A stretch of 64,000 nt of DNA, taken from positions 186,001 through 250,000 of the forward strand of contig NZ_JBNAGG010000003.1 of assembly GCF_049801075.1 (NCBI RefSeq), in the 5' to 3' direction. Below, piece by piece: positions 1 through 7,495 of the stretch. A program made the translations under genes and the position numbers. The notes below the pieces were generated by a model, which had not been told where the DNA came from, did not search any database, and saw only the letters and a program-made list of their open reading frames with translations. Every line of letters begins with the position of its first letter. Positions within the stretch are counted from its first letter, which is position 1. The stretch is from Maritalea sp049801075. Its GTDB lineage: Bacteria; Pseudomonadota; Alphaproteobacteria; Rhizobiales; Devosiaceae.

Positions 1-1
1 G

Positions 2-523
2 CGCCTGTTTGGTGAGGTGGGCGAGCTTCGGGTTGAATTGCACCAAGCGCACGAAACTGCGCCGAGCTATTTGCTGGACTTTCCAAACGTCTCTTATGAA
101 TTCATAGATAGTTTGCCAGCGGAGATCGCCGCCAGCTTCGGCGCAACACCTATTGCGATTTTTAAGTCTTATGAGAACTATTTTGTGGAGCTGGAAGACG
201 AGGCAGCGGTGCGTAATTTTGAACCAGATTTTGAAGCGTTGGCGAAGCTGGGCACAGATGGGGTCATCGTCACCGGCCGTAGCAAGGAATTTGATTTTGT
301 ATCCCGTTATTTTCTGCCCGGCGGCGGCATTGACGAAGACCCCGTCACAGGCTCCATCCACACCACGCTTGCGCCCTATTGGGCGAAAAAACTCAACGAA
401 ACCGAATTAGAAGCGCATCAGGCCTCTAAAAGAGGCGGTAATTTAACCTGTCACGTGCGAGATGATCGTGTACATATAGTTGGATGCGCAACTACTTTTA
501 TGCGTGGCCGCCTTTGCCTTTAG
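2..523 (+). CDS. PhzF-family isomerase/epimerase, 3' part (5' end outside window)
   Basis: The reading frame is open from base 2, so the gene is cut by the window edge and only the C-terminal ~173 residues are visible. The segment GGGIDEDPVTGS followed by HTTLAPYWAKKL is the PhzF signature of the second half-domain. RGGNLTCHVRDDRVHIVG matches the usual C-terminal beta-strand region. PhzF proteins are two-domain diaminopimelate-epimerase-fold enzymes; in phenazine producers they isomerise a dihydroanthranilate derivative, but most genomic copies have no known substrate and no phenazine genes are nearby. A GTG at 17 could be mistaken for the start, but the frame continues upstream and half of the family's ~280-300 residues would be missing. 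The gene is followed by a 124-bp gap holding the irr promoter. Confidence 0.85.
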   Translation, partial: RLFGEVGELRVELHQAHETAPSYLLDFPNVSYEFIDSLPAEIAASFGATPIAIFKSYENYFVELEDEAAVRNFEPDFEALAKLGTDGVIVTGRSKEFDFVSRYFLPGGGIDEDPVTGSIHTTLAPYWAKKLNETELEAHQASKRGGNLTCHVRDDRVHIVGCATTFMRGRLCL

Positions 524-589
524 CTCGAAACAACCGCAAAGCACCGGATTTGTTGCATTTATGATGTTAATCTTGTACATGAGAATTTG

Positions 590-618
590 TTGAACCCGTT
601 TGGCGCCGCGCCTATAGT
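590..618 (+). promoter_or_regulatory. Sigma-70-type promoter of irr
   Basis: TTGAAC at 590-595 and TATAGT at 613-618 are separated by exactly 17 bp, about 30 bp upstream of the irr start. The spacing and both hexamers fit a housekeeping promoter. No perfect iron-control-element palindrome was recognised around it. Confidence 0.6.
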
Positions 619-647
619 GCGCATTGACCAACTTCGGATAAGTAGGA

Positions 648-1094
648 ATGAACCAGTTGCAAAAATCTAGCTTTCGTCAGCCCAGCTCTCGCGGTCCTTG
701 TTTGACGGCTGTGTTGCGCATGGCCGGCTTGCGGCCAACCCGACAACGTTTGGCATTGGCAGATTTGATTTATGGCAACGGCCATCGCCATGTTAGCGCT
801 GAAGCTTTGCATGCAGAGGCTGATCAGGGTGGCGTCGCTGTCTCATTGGCCACCGTTTACAACACACTCCGGCAATTCAAAGATGCTGGTTTGTTGCGCG
901 AAGTCACAGTGGATGCGGCGCGGACCTATTTCGATACGGACACGTCTGACCACCACCATTTCTATATCGAAGATGAAGATCGCGTGGTGGATATTCCGTC
1001 CAACGAGATCGTTATTCAAGGCCTTCCGGATGCGCCGAAGGGCATGAAAATCTCACATGTGGATGTTGTGGTGCGTGTGCGGCGCGAAAACTAA
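648..1094 (+). CDS. irr: Iron response regulator Irr (Fur superfamily)
   Basis: This 148-residue winged-helix regulator has the Fur fold. The recognition region is around residues 64-76 (VSLATVYNTLRQF). The histidine cluster DHHHFYIEDE has its three His at about 102-104, the heme/metal-associated signature of alphaproteobacterial Irr. Irr represses heme synthesis and activates iron uptake genes under iron limitation. The Bradyrhizobium-type N-terminal heme regulatory motif (GCPWHD) is absent, as in most Rhizobium-group Irr proteins, although one Cys sits at residue 18 after a Gly-Pro. A good promoter lies directly upstream. The gene converges on the SH3-domain gene with only 3 bp between them. 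Identity as Irr rather than another Fur paralogue is well supported by the HHH cluster. Confidence 0.9.
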   Translation: MNQLQKSSFRQPSSRGPCLTAVLRMAGLRPTRQRLALADLIYGNGHRHVSAEALHAEADQGGVAVSLATVYNTLRQFKDAGLLREVTVDAARTYFDTDTSDHHHFYIEDEDRVVDIPSNEIVIQGLPDAPKGMKISHVDVVVRVRREN

Positions 1095-1097
1095 GCC

Positions 1098-1670
1098 TTA
1101 GTCGAAGGTTTCGTCACTATAGACGCCCCAAACAAATTGCTTTTCTACCCAGCCTTTGAAATTTTGCGGTCCCGCATCTTCCCCGTCTGGGCGGAAGCGG
1201 CCAGAAATTTCGCACCATTCTTTGTCGCATTCTTGCACATTCACCAACACTTTTGGTGCCAGCTGTGCGCGCAATGGCGCGCCTCGATCAGCGCGGGCAT
1301 AAAGTGGAATTGCTTGTGATTGGCCATTGAGCCAGGGGGCAACCAACCCCGTGCGACGACCAGACAAGAGCGATTGGTGAATCCAGCCTTCATCACCATC
1401 CGAATCGCGCACTTTTCGCCATGTATCGAATTCTTGCACCACTTCAACAGGCAGCCCTGATTGCGTGAAAATCCAAGCCACCTGATATTTTTGGCCCGGG
1501 CCATGGCGGACATTGATTTTGGAGGACCCTAAGGAGACGAATCGCGGCAAAGGCAAGCCGGATGGGCCCATATTCTGCGCCCATGCAGGCGCGATGGCGA
1601 GCCAAAGGGCGCACAGCACCAAGCTCAGGCCTTTGAGCGGATGGACGTGGTTTAAAAGGGTCAAACGCAT
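1098..1670 (-). CDS. Exported SH3-domain protein (DUF1058-like)
   Basis: The ATG at 1670 gives 190 residues beginning with a typical signal peptide (MRLTLLNHVHPLKGLSLVLCALWL, cleaved near AWAQ). A GTG at 1721 in the same frame would add 17 polar residues before the signal peptide and is less likely. The mature part contains a bacterial SH3 domain (SSKINVRHGPGQKYQVAWIF, then VVQEFDTWRKVRDSDGDEGWIHQSLL) and a second half with paired Cys (VQECDKEWCEI). Such proteins are common in alphaproteobacteria and are assumed to act at the cell wall, but no enzymatic activity is known. It diverges from the dehydrogenase gene across a 144-bp gap. Confidence 0.8.
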   Translation of the reverse strand: MRLTLLNHVHPLKGLSLVLCALWLAIAPAWAQNMGPSGLPLPRFVSLGSSKINVRHGPGQKYQVAWIFTQSGLPVEVVQEFDTWRKVRDSDGDEGWIHQSLLSGRRTGLVAPWLNGQSQAIPLYARADRGAPLRAQLAPKVLVNVQECDKEWCEISGRFRPDGEDAGPQNFKGWVEKQFVWGVYSDETFD

Positions 1671-1814
1671 CTCAAATTCATCTCTTGTTATTGGCACCAA
1701 GGCCCGATAGTTTATCCCCACTTAGGCAAAGACACCTTAATGTATGGCTAAAACCATACCCAGTGGCGCAAATTCTCTCCGCTGGGGATGTGTATACGGG
1801 TTGAAAGGGAATTT

Positions 1815-2816
1815 ATGCCTCACACGAACGCCCGTGTTCTGGTTACGCGACAATTGCCCACCCCGGTGGAAGAACGTATGGCCGCGTTATTCAATGTGGC
1901 ATTTAACACAGCTGACAAAGCCTTTACCACCCAACAATTGATTGAGGCGTCGCAAAATTGCGATGTGTTGGTGTCGACCATCACCGACGATCTGAGCGCC
2001 GATGTGATTGCGCAATTGGGCAAAGATGTGCGCTTGATTGCCCAATTCGGCAATGGGGTCGACAATGTGGATGTAAATGCCGCTGCGGCGCGCAACATCA
2101 CTGTCACCAATACTCCAAGCGTACTCACTGACGATACCGCAGATATGACCATGGCATTGATTCTAGCGGTGCCACGGCGTTTGATTGAAGGCAGCCAGGT
2201 TTTGCTCAAAGACGGGTCTTGGCCCGGCTGGTCACCCAATTGGATGCTGGGGCGACGCCTTTCCGGCAAAAAGCTAGGCATTGTCGGCATGGGCCGTATC
2301 GGCACTGCCGTGGCGCATCGCGCGAAAGCTTTTGGCCTCGATATCCATTATTACAGCCGCTCGAAACGCCCGCAGAGCCTTGAGACTGAGCTTGGTGCTA
2401 CCTATTGGGACAATCTGGAAGAAATGCTGGCCCAAGTCGACATTGTGACCTTGCACACGCCAGCCACCAAAGCGACCCGTCATTTGATCAATCGTGACAA
2501 TATTGATCGCATGAAACCTGATGCCTTTTTGGTCAATCTAGCGCGGCCCAATCTGATTGACGAAGACGCGTTGATCGACGCTATAGAACGGGACCAAATT
2601 GGGGGCGCCGCCTTGGATGTGTTTGAGCATCACAAACCGATCAATCCGTCTCTCTTGGCGCTGGCTCGTGATAATAAGGTGGTGTTGACTGCCCATATGG
2701 GTTCAGCCACCTTGGAAAGCCGAATCGAAATGGGTGAAACCGTGTTGGTGAATATTCGTACATTTTTGGACGGGCATCAGCCGCCACACCGCGTGTTGCC
2801 GGACCATAAGGGCTAG
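1815..2816 (+). CDS. D-2-hydroxyacid dehydrogenase, glyoxylate/hydroxypyruvate reductase or glycerate dehydrogenase type
   Basis: The start is the ATG at 1815, preceded by AAAGGGAA, giving 333 residues; an upstream in-frame start at 1788 lacks such a site. The NAD-binding motif GIVGMGRIGTAVA lies near residue 155. The catalytic Arg is in NLARPN, the Glu in DVFEHH and the His in AHMGSAT, so the active site is complete. The family reduces glyoxylate, hydroxypyruvate or related 2-oxoacids with NAD(P)H in the cytoplasm. Substrate cannot be read from sequence, though the isocitrate lyase further along (38.2 kb) means the cell makes glyoxylate. Convergent or downstream genes are unclear because the next 484 bp hold no convincing gene. 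Confidence 0.9.
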   Translation: MPHTNARVLVTRQLPTPVEERMAALFNVAFNTADKAFTTQQLIEASQNCDVLVSTITDDLSADVIAQLGKDVRLIAQFGNGVDNVDVNAAAARNITVTNTPSVLTDDTADMTMALILAVPRRLIEGSQVLLKDGSWPGWSPNWMLGRRLSGKKLGIVGMGRIGTAVAHRAKAFGLDIHYYSRSKRPQSLETELGATYWDNLEEMLAQVDIVTLHTPATKATRHLINRDNIDRMKPDAFLVNLARPNLIDEDALIDAIERDQIGGAALDVFEHHKPINPSLLALARDNKVVLTAHMGSATLESRIEMGETVLVNIRTFLDGHQPPHRVLPDHKG

Positions 2817-3300
2817 ACCCATGGGTGATCCAACAATATACTATCCACCCGACTGCAGAAACTCGCCGAAAAACCAATTGATGGTCGAGTTTTGCCTTTT
2901 CCTCTTGGGTGCGGGTCACTCTTCGCTTGGAGACATAATAGATGATGACGCCATTTGGCAGCAAAATGTCGATCATATGATCAAGGGACATGCGGATATT
3001 ATCTCCACGATCAAATCCCGCGACGTTGCCCAGAATGTTGAAATTTTCAATGTGGCCACCCACGGCAATGTTGGTTTTGTCGATGGGGTTTGCCAAACCG
3101 AGACCTCACGGTTTGGTTTTTGCTTCAAAGTTATTTTTAAAAGTGCGGCCGCCAAGCGCGTGAGCAAAATCGTTAGTTATTGAGTGCGTCGTTGAAGCAT
3201 TTTCGCCTTATGGACGCGAAGACAAACCGAAAACTAGCCAATACAAAAAAGCCCGGCGCAGACTAGGCTGGCCGGGCTTTGATTAGGTTAAAGGCAGCGA
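2817..3300. other. Gene-poor stretch with possible decayed reading frame
   Basis: No convincing gene was recognised here. A plus-strand frame starts with ATG at 2821, four bases after the dehydrogenase stop, and runs to 3183 (120 residues), but it has no family signature. On the minus strand a frame read from about 3200 encodes FAHALGGRTFKNN, meets an in-frame TGA near 3109, then stays open through NFNILGNVAGFDRGDNIR into the dehydrogenase antisense. The minus-strand frame looks more protein-like than the plus one, which would fit a decayed gene, but neither can be assigned. The right edge carries the pnp terminator. Confidence 0.3.
3245..3280 (-). terminator. Rho-independent terminator of pnp
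   Basis: A 10-bp perfect stem (3248-3257 with 3271-3280, GCCGGGCTTT type) with a 13-nt loop lies 21 bp past the pnp stop. Read on the minus strand, the stem runs directly into a T tract ending the hairpin (GGGCTTTTTTG). Confidence 0.85.
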
Positions 3301-5436
3301 CTATTCGTCAGCTTCTTCTTCCTTTTTGATTTCTTCACCAGTTTCCTGGTCAACCACTTTCATGCTCAAGCGCACTTTGCCGCGGTCATCGAAGCCCATC
3401 AGCTTCACATAAACGCTGTCGCCTTCTTTGATGATGTCGGTTGTTTTCTCAACGCGCTTGTCGGCCAATTGTGAAATGTGCACCAAGCCATCGCGTGGGC
3501 CAAAGAAGTTTACGAATGCACCAAAGTCCACGGTTTTCACCACGGTGCCTTTGTAAATTTCGCCAACTTCAGGCTCGTCAGTGATAGATTTGATCCACTT
3601 AACAGCAGCTTCGATGGCTTTGCCATCTGAAGAAGAAACTTTGATGGTGCCTGTGTCGTCAATGTCGACTTTGGCGCCAGTTTTCTCAACGATCTCGCGG
3701 ATCACTTTACCGCCAGCACCGATCACTTCGCGGATTTTGTCGGTTGGGATCTGCAATGTTTCGATGCGTGGCGCAAATTCACCAAGTTCTTCGCGCGCAC
3801 CTTCAAGTGCTTTCGACATTTCACCCAAAATGTGCGACCGGCCGCCATTGGCCTGGGCCAACGCTGTTTTCATGATCTCTTCGGTGATGCCTGCAATTTT
3901 GATGTCCATTTGCAGTGAGGTGATGCCTTCAGATGTACCCGCCACTTTAAAGTCCATATCGCCAAGGTGATCTTCGTCACCCAAGATATCAGACAATACA
4001 GCGAAACGATCGCCTTCAAGGATCAAGCCCATGGCAATGCCAGATACAGGACGCGCCAACGGCACACCAGCATCCATCAACGCCAATGACGTACCACAAA
4101 CAGTTGCCATTGAAGATGAACCGTTTGATTCAGTGATTTCAGACACAACACGCAATGTGTAAGGGAAATCTTCTGCTTTTGGACGAATTGGGTTTACCGC
4201 ACGCCATGCCAATTTACCGTGGCCAGTTTCACGACGGCTTGTGCCGCCCATGCGGCCAGCTTCACCCACAGAATATGGTGGGAAGTTGTAGTGCAGCATG
4301 AAGTTTTCTTTGCGTGTGCCGTCCAAGCTGTCGATGAATTGCTCATCATCGCCTGTGCCCAATGTGGCCACAACCAAGGCTTGAGTTTCACCACGGGTGA
4401 ACACGGCTGAACCGTGGGTCCGTGGCAACACGCCAACTTCTGCAACGATTGGGCGAACAGTTTCAAGATCACGACCATCAATACGACGACCTGTGTCCAA
4501 AATGTTCCAACGTACAATCTTGGCTTGCAAAGATTTGAACACTGCACCGATTTGCTCGTCAGTGTATTTGGCTTCTTCGTCTTCGCTAGCTGGTGCAAAA
4601 TGTTCTTTTACTTTTGCTTTGGCCGCATCAACTGCAACATAGCGATCTTGCTTGTCAGTGATTTGATATGCAGCGCGCAAATCGTCTTCAACAACTTTGA
4701 GCATTTCTGCTTCAAGTTCTGAATGATCCTCAGGCACATATTCGCGCGGCTCTTTTGCAGCCAATTCAGCCAATTTGATGATCGCTTCGATCACTTTCCG
4801 GCTTTGCTCATGGCCATACATAACGGCGCCAAGCATCACATCTTCGCTCAGCTCTTTGGCTTCTGATTCTACCATCAAAACCGCATCTTCAGTGCCCGCC
4901 ATCACAAGGTCCAGCTTGCTGTCTGAAGCTTGTTCTGGTGCGAAGTTCAGCACATATTCGCCATCGATGTGGCCAACGCGCGCTGCGCCGATTGGGCCCA
5001 TAAATGGCACACCAGAAATGGTGAGTGCTGCTGATGCTGCAACCATGGCCAAAATGTCTGGCTGGTTTTCCAGATCATACTGCAACACAGTGATGACAAC
5101 TTGGGTCTCGTTTTTGTACCCGTTCGGGAACAAAGGCCGGATTGGACGGTCGATCAAGCGTGATGTGAGGGTTTCTGCCTCAGTTGGGCGCCCTTCACGT
5201 TTGAAATAGCCACCAGGGATTTTACCCGCAGCATAGAATTTTTCTTGGTAGTTCACGGTCAGTGGGAAAAAGTCCACGCCCGCTTTTGGTTCCTTTGCAG
5301 AAACCACAGTGGCCAACACAACGGTTTCGCCCAAAGTGGCCAATACAGCGCCGTCTGCCTGTCGGGCCATTTTGCCGGTTTCAAGGGTCAGCGGTTGGCC
5401 GCCCCAATTCAGTTCAACTTTATGATGATCAAACAT
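3301..5436 (-). CDS. pnp: Polyribonucleotide nucleotidyltransferase (PNPase)
   Basis: The 711-residue product has the full PNPase architecture: two RNase PH-like domains (first from residue 1, second from about 310), the KH domain (IREVIGAGGKVIREIVEKTG, ~565) and the C-terminal S1 domain (GTVVKTVDFGAFVNFFG, GLVHISQLADKRV, ~625). It degrades RNA 3'-to-5' using phosphate and takes part in mRNA and sRNA turnover in the cytoplasm. The C-terminus is acidic and lysine-rich. The rpsO-pnp order is widely conserved, and in enterobacteria the pair is cotranscribed with pnp autoregulated through its leader. Here 222 bp separate the genes, including a hairpin. The start ATG is preceded by AAAGGA. Confidence 0.98.
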   Translation of the reverse strand: MFDHHKVELNWGGQPLTLETGKMARQADGAVLATLGETVVLATVVSAKEPKAGVDFFPLTVNYQEKFYAAGKIPGGYFKREGRPTEAETLTSRLIDRPIRPLFPNGYKNETQVVITVLQYDLENQPDILAMVAASAALTISGVPFMGPIGAARVGHIDGEYVLNFAPEQASDSKLDLVMAGTEDAVLMVESEAKELSEDVMLGAVMYGHEQSRKVIEAIIKLAELAAKEPREYVPEDHSELEAEMLKVVEDDLRAAYQITDKQDRYVAVDAAKAKVKEHFAPASEDEEAKYTDEQIGAVFKSLQAKIVRWNILDTGRRIDGRDLETVRPIVAEVGVLPRTHGSAVFTRGETQALVVATLGTGDDEQFIDSLDGTRKENFMLHYNFPPYSVGEAGRMGGTSRRETGHGKLAWRAVNPIRPKAEDFPYTLRVVSEITESNGSSSMATVCGTSLALMDAGVPLARPVSGIAMGLILEGDRFAVLSDILGDEDHLGDMDFKVAGTSEGITSLQMDIKIAGITEEIMKTALAQANGGRSHILGEMSKALEGAREELGEFAPRIETLQIPTDKIREVIGAGGKVIREIVEKTGAKVDIDDTGTIKVSSSDGKAIEAAVKWIKSITDEPEVGEIYKGTVVKTVDFGAFVNFFGPRDGLVHISQLADKRVEKTTDIIKEGDSVYVKLMGFDDRGKVRLSMKVVDQETGEEIKKEEEADE

Positions 5437-5619
5437 GTTTAGTCCTTTAAATAGGCTCTTCGTGCCGGTTCAACAGGTGTGAACGCGGGCACAAGCCATT
5501 GATCTTTTTTAAAGGAACAAACCAGCAAGCAAGATGGCAAGGCGCTTTTAATTGGCATGGTGCCACTGATAAAAAGCGTCCGACGATCCTGCTCCGGCAT
5601 TGTTCCTTTCGTTCAAACA

Positions 5620-5645
5620 ATATGGAGGGCCAATGCCCTCCATAT
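5620..5645 (-). terminator. Hairpin downstream of rpsO (partial terminator or processing site)
   Basis: An 11-bp perfect stem (5620-5630 with 5635-5645) closes a 4-nt loop 13 bp after the rpsO stop. The T tract after it on the minus strand is broken (TATTGTTTG), so it may terminate only partly or be an RNase III-type processing site between rpsO and pnp. Confidence 0.6.
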
Positions 5646-5658
5646 CAAGTCTGGTACC

Positions 5659-5928
5659 TTAGCGACGCAAGCCCAAACGCTCAATTAGCGATTGGTAGCG
5701 TGACACGTCTTTGTTCTTAACATAGTCAAGCAAACGACGACGTAGGCTGACCATTTTCAAAAGGCCACGACGAGAGTGATTGTCTTTCTTGTGGTCTTTG
5801 AAGTGTTCGGTCAAATTTTTGATCCGCTCGGTGAGAATTGCAACTTGCACCTCCGGAGAACCAGTGTCTCCAGCTTTAGTGGCAAAATCTTTGATCAATT
5901 CTTCTTTGCGCTCAGGCGTAATCGACAT
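5659..5928 (-). CDS. rpsO: 30S ribosomal protein S15
   Basis: The 89-residue protein has the standard length and is recognisable throughout (ELIKDFATKAGDTGSPEVQV, LTEHFKDHKKDNHSRRGLL, RRRLLDYVKNKD). S15 is a primary binder of the central domain of 16S rRNA. The start has a clear ribosome binding site (AAAGGA). It lies between truB and pnp in the usual order. Confidence 0.98.
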   Translation of the reverse strand: MSITPERKEELIKDFATKAGDTGSPEVQVAILTERIKNLTEHFKDHKKDNHSRRGLLKMVSLRRRLLDYVKNKDVSRYQSLIERLGLRR

Positions 5929-6057
5929 CGGCCAATCCTTTCTAAAATGAAAGCTAAAAGGTCACCCATGCGCCGAGATGTCGTCCAGCACAGGGTCATT
6001 TTCCCGCAAAGGCGGTTGCGCGGGTGTATATAGGAAAATCCGATAAAAGAAAAGACT

Positions 6058-6984
6058 TCAATTGCGGATCGGCGAATCGGGCAAAATCACCCGGCTTGGC
6101 TTGAATTGCCCTTTTTCAACGCGCCCCAAGGCCAGCACATCACCGCGATGGGTGGCATATGCCACTTCAAGGCTGATGGGCGCGTTTCGCCCCAACAGCA
6201 AAGCTGGGTTGCCCATGCGCACGGCTTGGGCTTGTTTTTGGTCAAGGCTCACCTCATCCAAGTGGCCCAGCGCATCCGCGATCGGCCGCAACACTTGGTC
6301 ACGTGTGGCACTGTCCTTCATATCTTCCAGCTCATTCACGCCAATGGCATCCGCTTCTGTGAAGGGGCCAACCGCGGCGCGGTGCAGCCGCGATACGTGG
6401 GCGACGCTGCCTAGCTTTTTCGCAATATCGCGCGCCAAAGCCCGCACATAGGTGCCTTTTTGGCAGGTGACCCGCAATGTTGAAATTTCATCGCTATGGG
6501 CCAAGACCTCCAACGCTTCGATTTCGATCTCGCGCGGTGGCATTTCCGGTTTTTCACCCGCACGCGCCAAATCATAAGCCCGTTCACCTTTGATTTTGAT
6601 GGCAGAGAATGCGGGTGGAATTTGCGTAATGATTCCCGTGAAACACGGCAGGATTTCAACTAGTTCCGCTTCCGTGGGGCGGTGATCTGATGTTTCGATC
6701 ACCTCGCCCTCCACATCATCGGTGGTGGTGGCGCTGCCCCAGGCAATATCAAATTCGTAGATTTTGGTGCCATCTTGCACCAAAGGCACCGTTTTTGTGG
6801 CTTCGCCCAATGCAATTGGCAAAATACCGGTGGCAAGGGGGTCCAGCGTGCCTGCATGGCCTGCCTTTTTCGCTTCAAACAACCATTTGATTTTGCCCAC
6901 AGCTTGGGTGGACGTCATATCATAGTGTTTATTGAGAATGAGCCAGCCGGAAATGGCGCGCTTTACGCGTTTTTGCTGCGACAT
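6058..6984 (-). CDS. truB: tRNA pseudouridine(55) synthase
   Basis: The 308-residue protein carries the catalytic motif KAGHAGTLDPLATG, with the nucleophilic Asp in GTLDP, near residue 39. The C-terminal part fits the bacterial TruB_C region. It makes pseudouridine-55 in the T-loop of tRNAs. It starts 15 bp after the rbfA stop, so translation in one operon is likely. Nothing unusual was seen. Confidence 0.97.
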   Translation of the reverse strand: MSQQKRVKRAISGWLILNKHYDMTSTQAVGKIKWLFEAKKAGHAGTLDPLATGILPIALGEATKTVPLVQDGTKIYEFDIAWGSATTTDDVEGEVIETSDHRPTEAELVEILPCFTGIITQIPPAFSAIKIKGERAYDLARAGEKPEMPPREIEIEALEVLAHSDEISTLRVTCQKGTYVRALARDIAKKLGSVAHVSRLHRAAVGPFTEADAIGVNELEDMKDSATRDQVLRPIADALGHLDEVSLDQKQAQAVRMGNPALLLGRNAPISLEVAYATHRGDVLALGRVEKGQFKPSRVILPDSPIRN

Positions 6985-6998
6985 AACACCTTGTGCGT

Positions 6999-7403
6999 TT
7001 AGTGATCTTGCTCGTCGTCATCGTCATGATCGAGATCGCGGGCCACGCGATCTGAACGCAACAATTCATCAATGCGCCCTGCTTCATCGAACGTGTCATC
7101 AACAAAGAACCGGAAGTCTGGTGCATATTTCAAATCAATATGCGGCGACACTTGCCCGCGAATAAATTTCTTATTGCGGTTGAGCGCGGCCACCACGGTT
7201 TCCGCATTTTTGCCGCCCAAGGGCATGATATAGACCTTAGCCAATTTCAAATCCGGCGACATGCGCACTTCAGGCACGGTGATGAAGGCGCCTACTAGAT
7301 CGTCATCCATCACTTCGTCACGCGACAAGAAGCTAGACAAAGCATGTCGCACCAATTCGCCCACACGCAATTGACGTTGGGAGGGGAGTTTTTCACCACT
7401 CAT
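6999..7403 (-). CDS. rbfA: Ribosome-binding factor A
   Basis: The ATG at 7403 gives 134 residues starting MSGEKLPSQRQLRVGE, the usual RbfA beginning, with AAAGGC upstream. An in-frame TTG at 7442 would add 13 unusual residues. The KH-like core (VRMSPDLKLAKVYIMPLGG) and the DFRFFVDDTFDEAGRID segment are typical. RbfA helps mature the 30S subunit. The C-terminus ends in an acidic stretch (DLDHDDDDEQDH), common in alphaproteobacteria. Confidence 0.93.
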   Translation of the reverse strand: MSGEKLPSQRQLRVGELVRHALSSFLSRDEVMDDDLVGAFITVPEVRMSPDLKLAKVYIMPLGGKNAETVVAALNRNKKFIRGQVSPHIDLKYAPDFRFFVDDTFDEAGRIDELLRSDRVARDLDHDDDDEQDH

Positions 7404-7495
7404 AATCTTTGCCTTTTTAAAAATCTTACGCGCATTGCTCAAACAGATATGGCGCCAAATGGCGCCATACTCAATTGGTCACAGTGGCCAAAAGA

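Noticed and set aside
648..700. Heme regulatory motif in Irr
   Set aside because: Only a lone Cys at residue 18 is present; the GCPWHD-type motif is missing.
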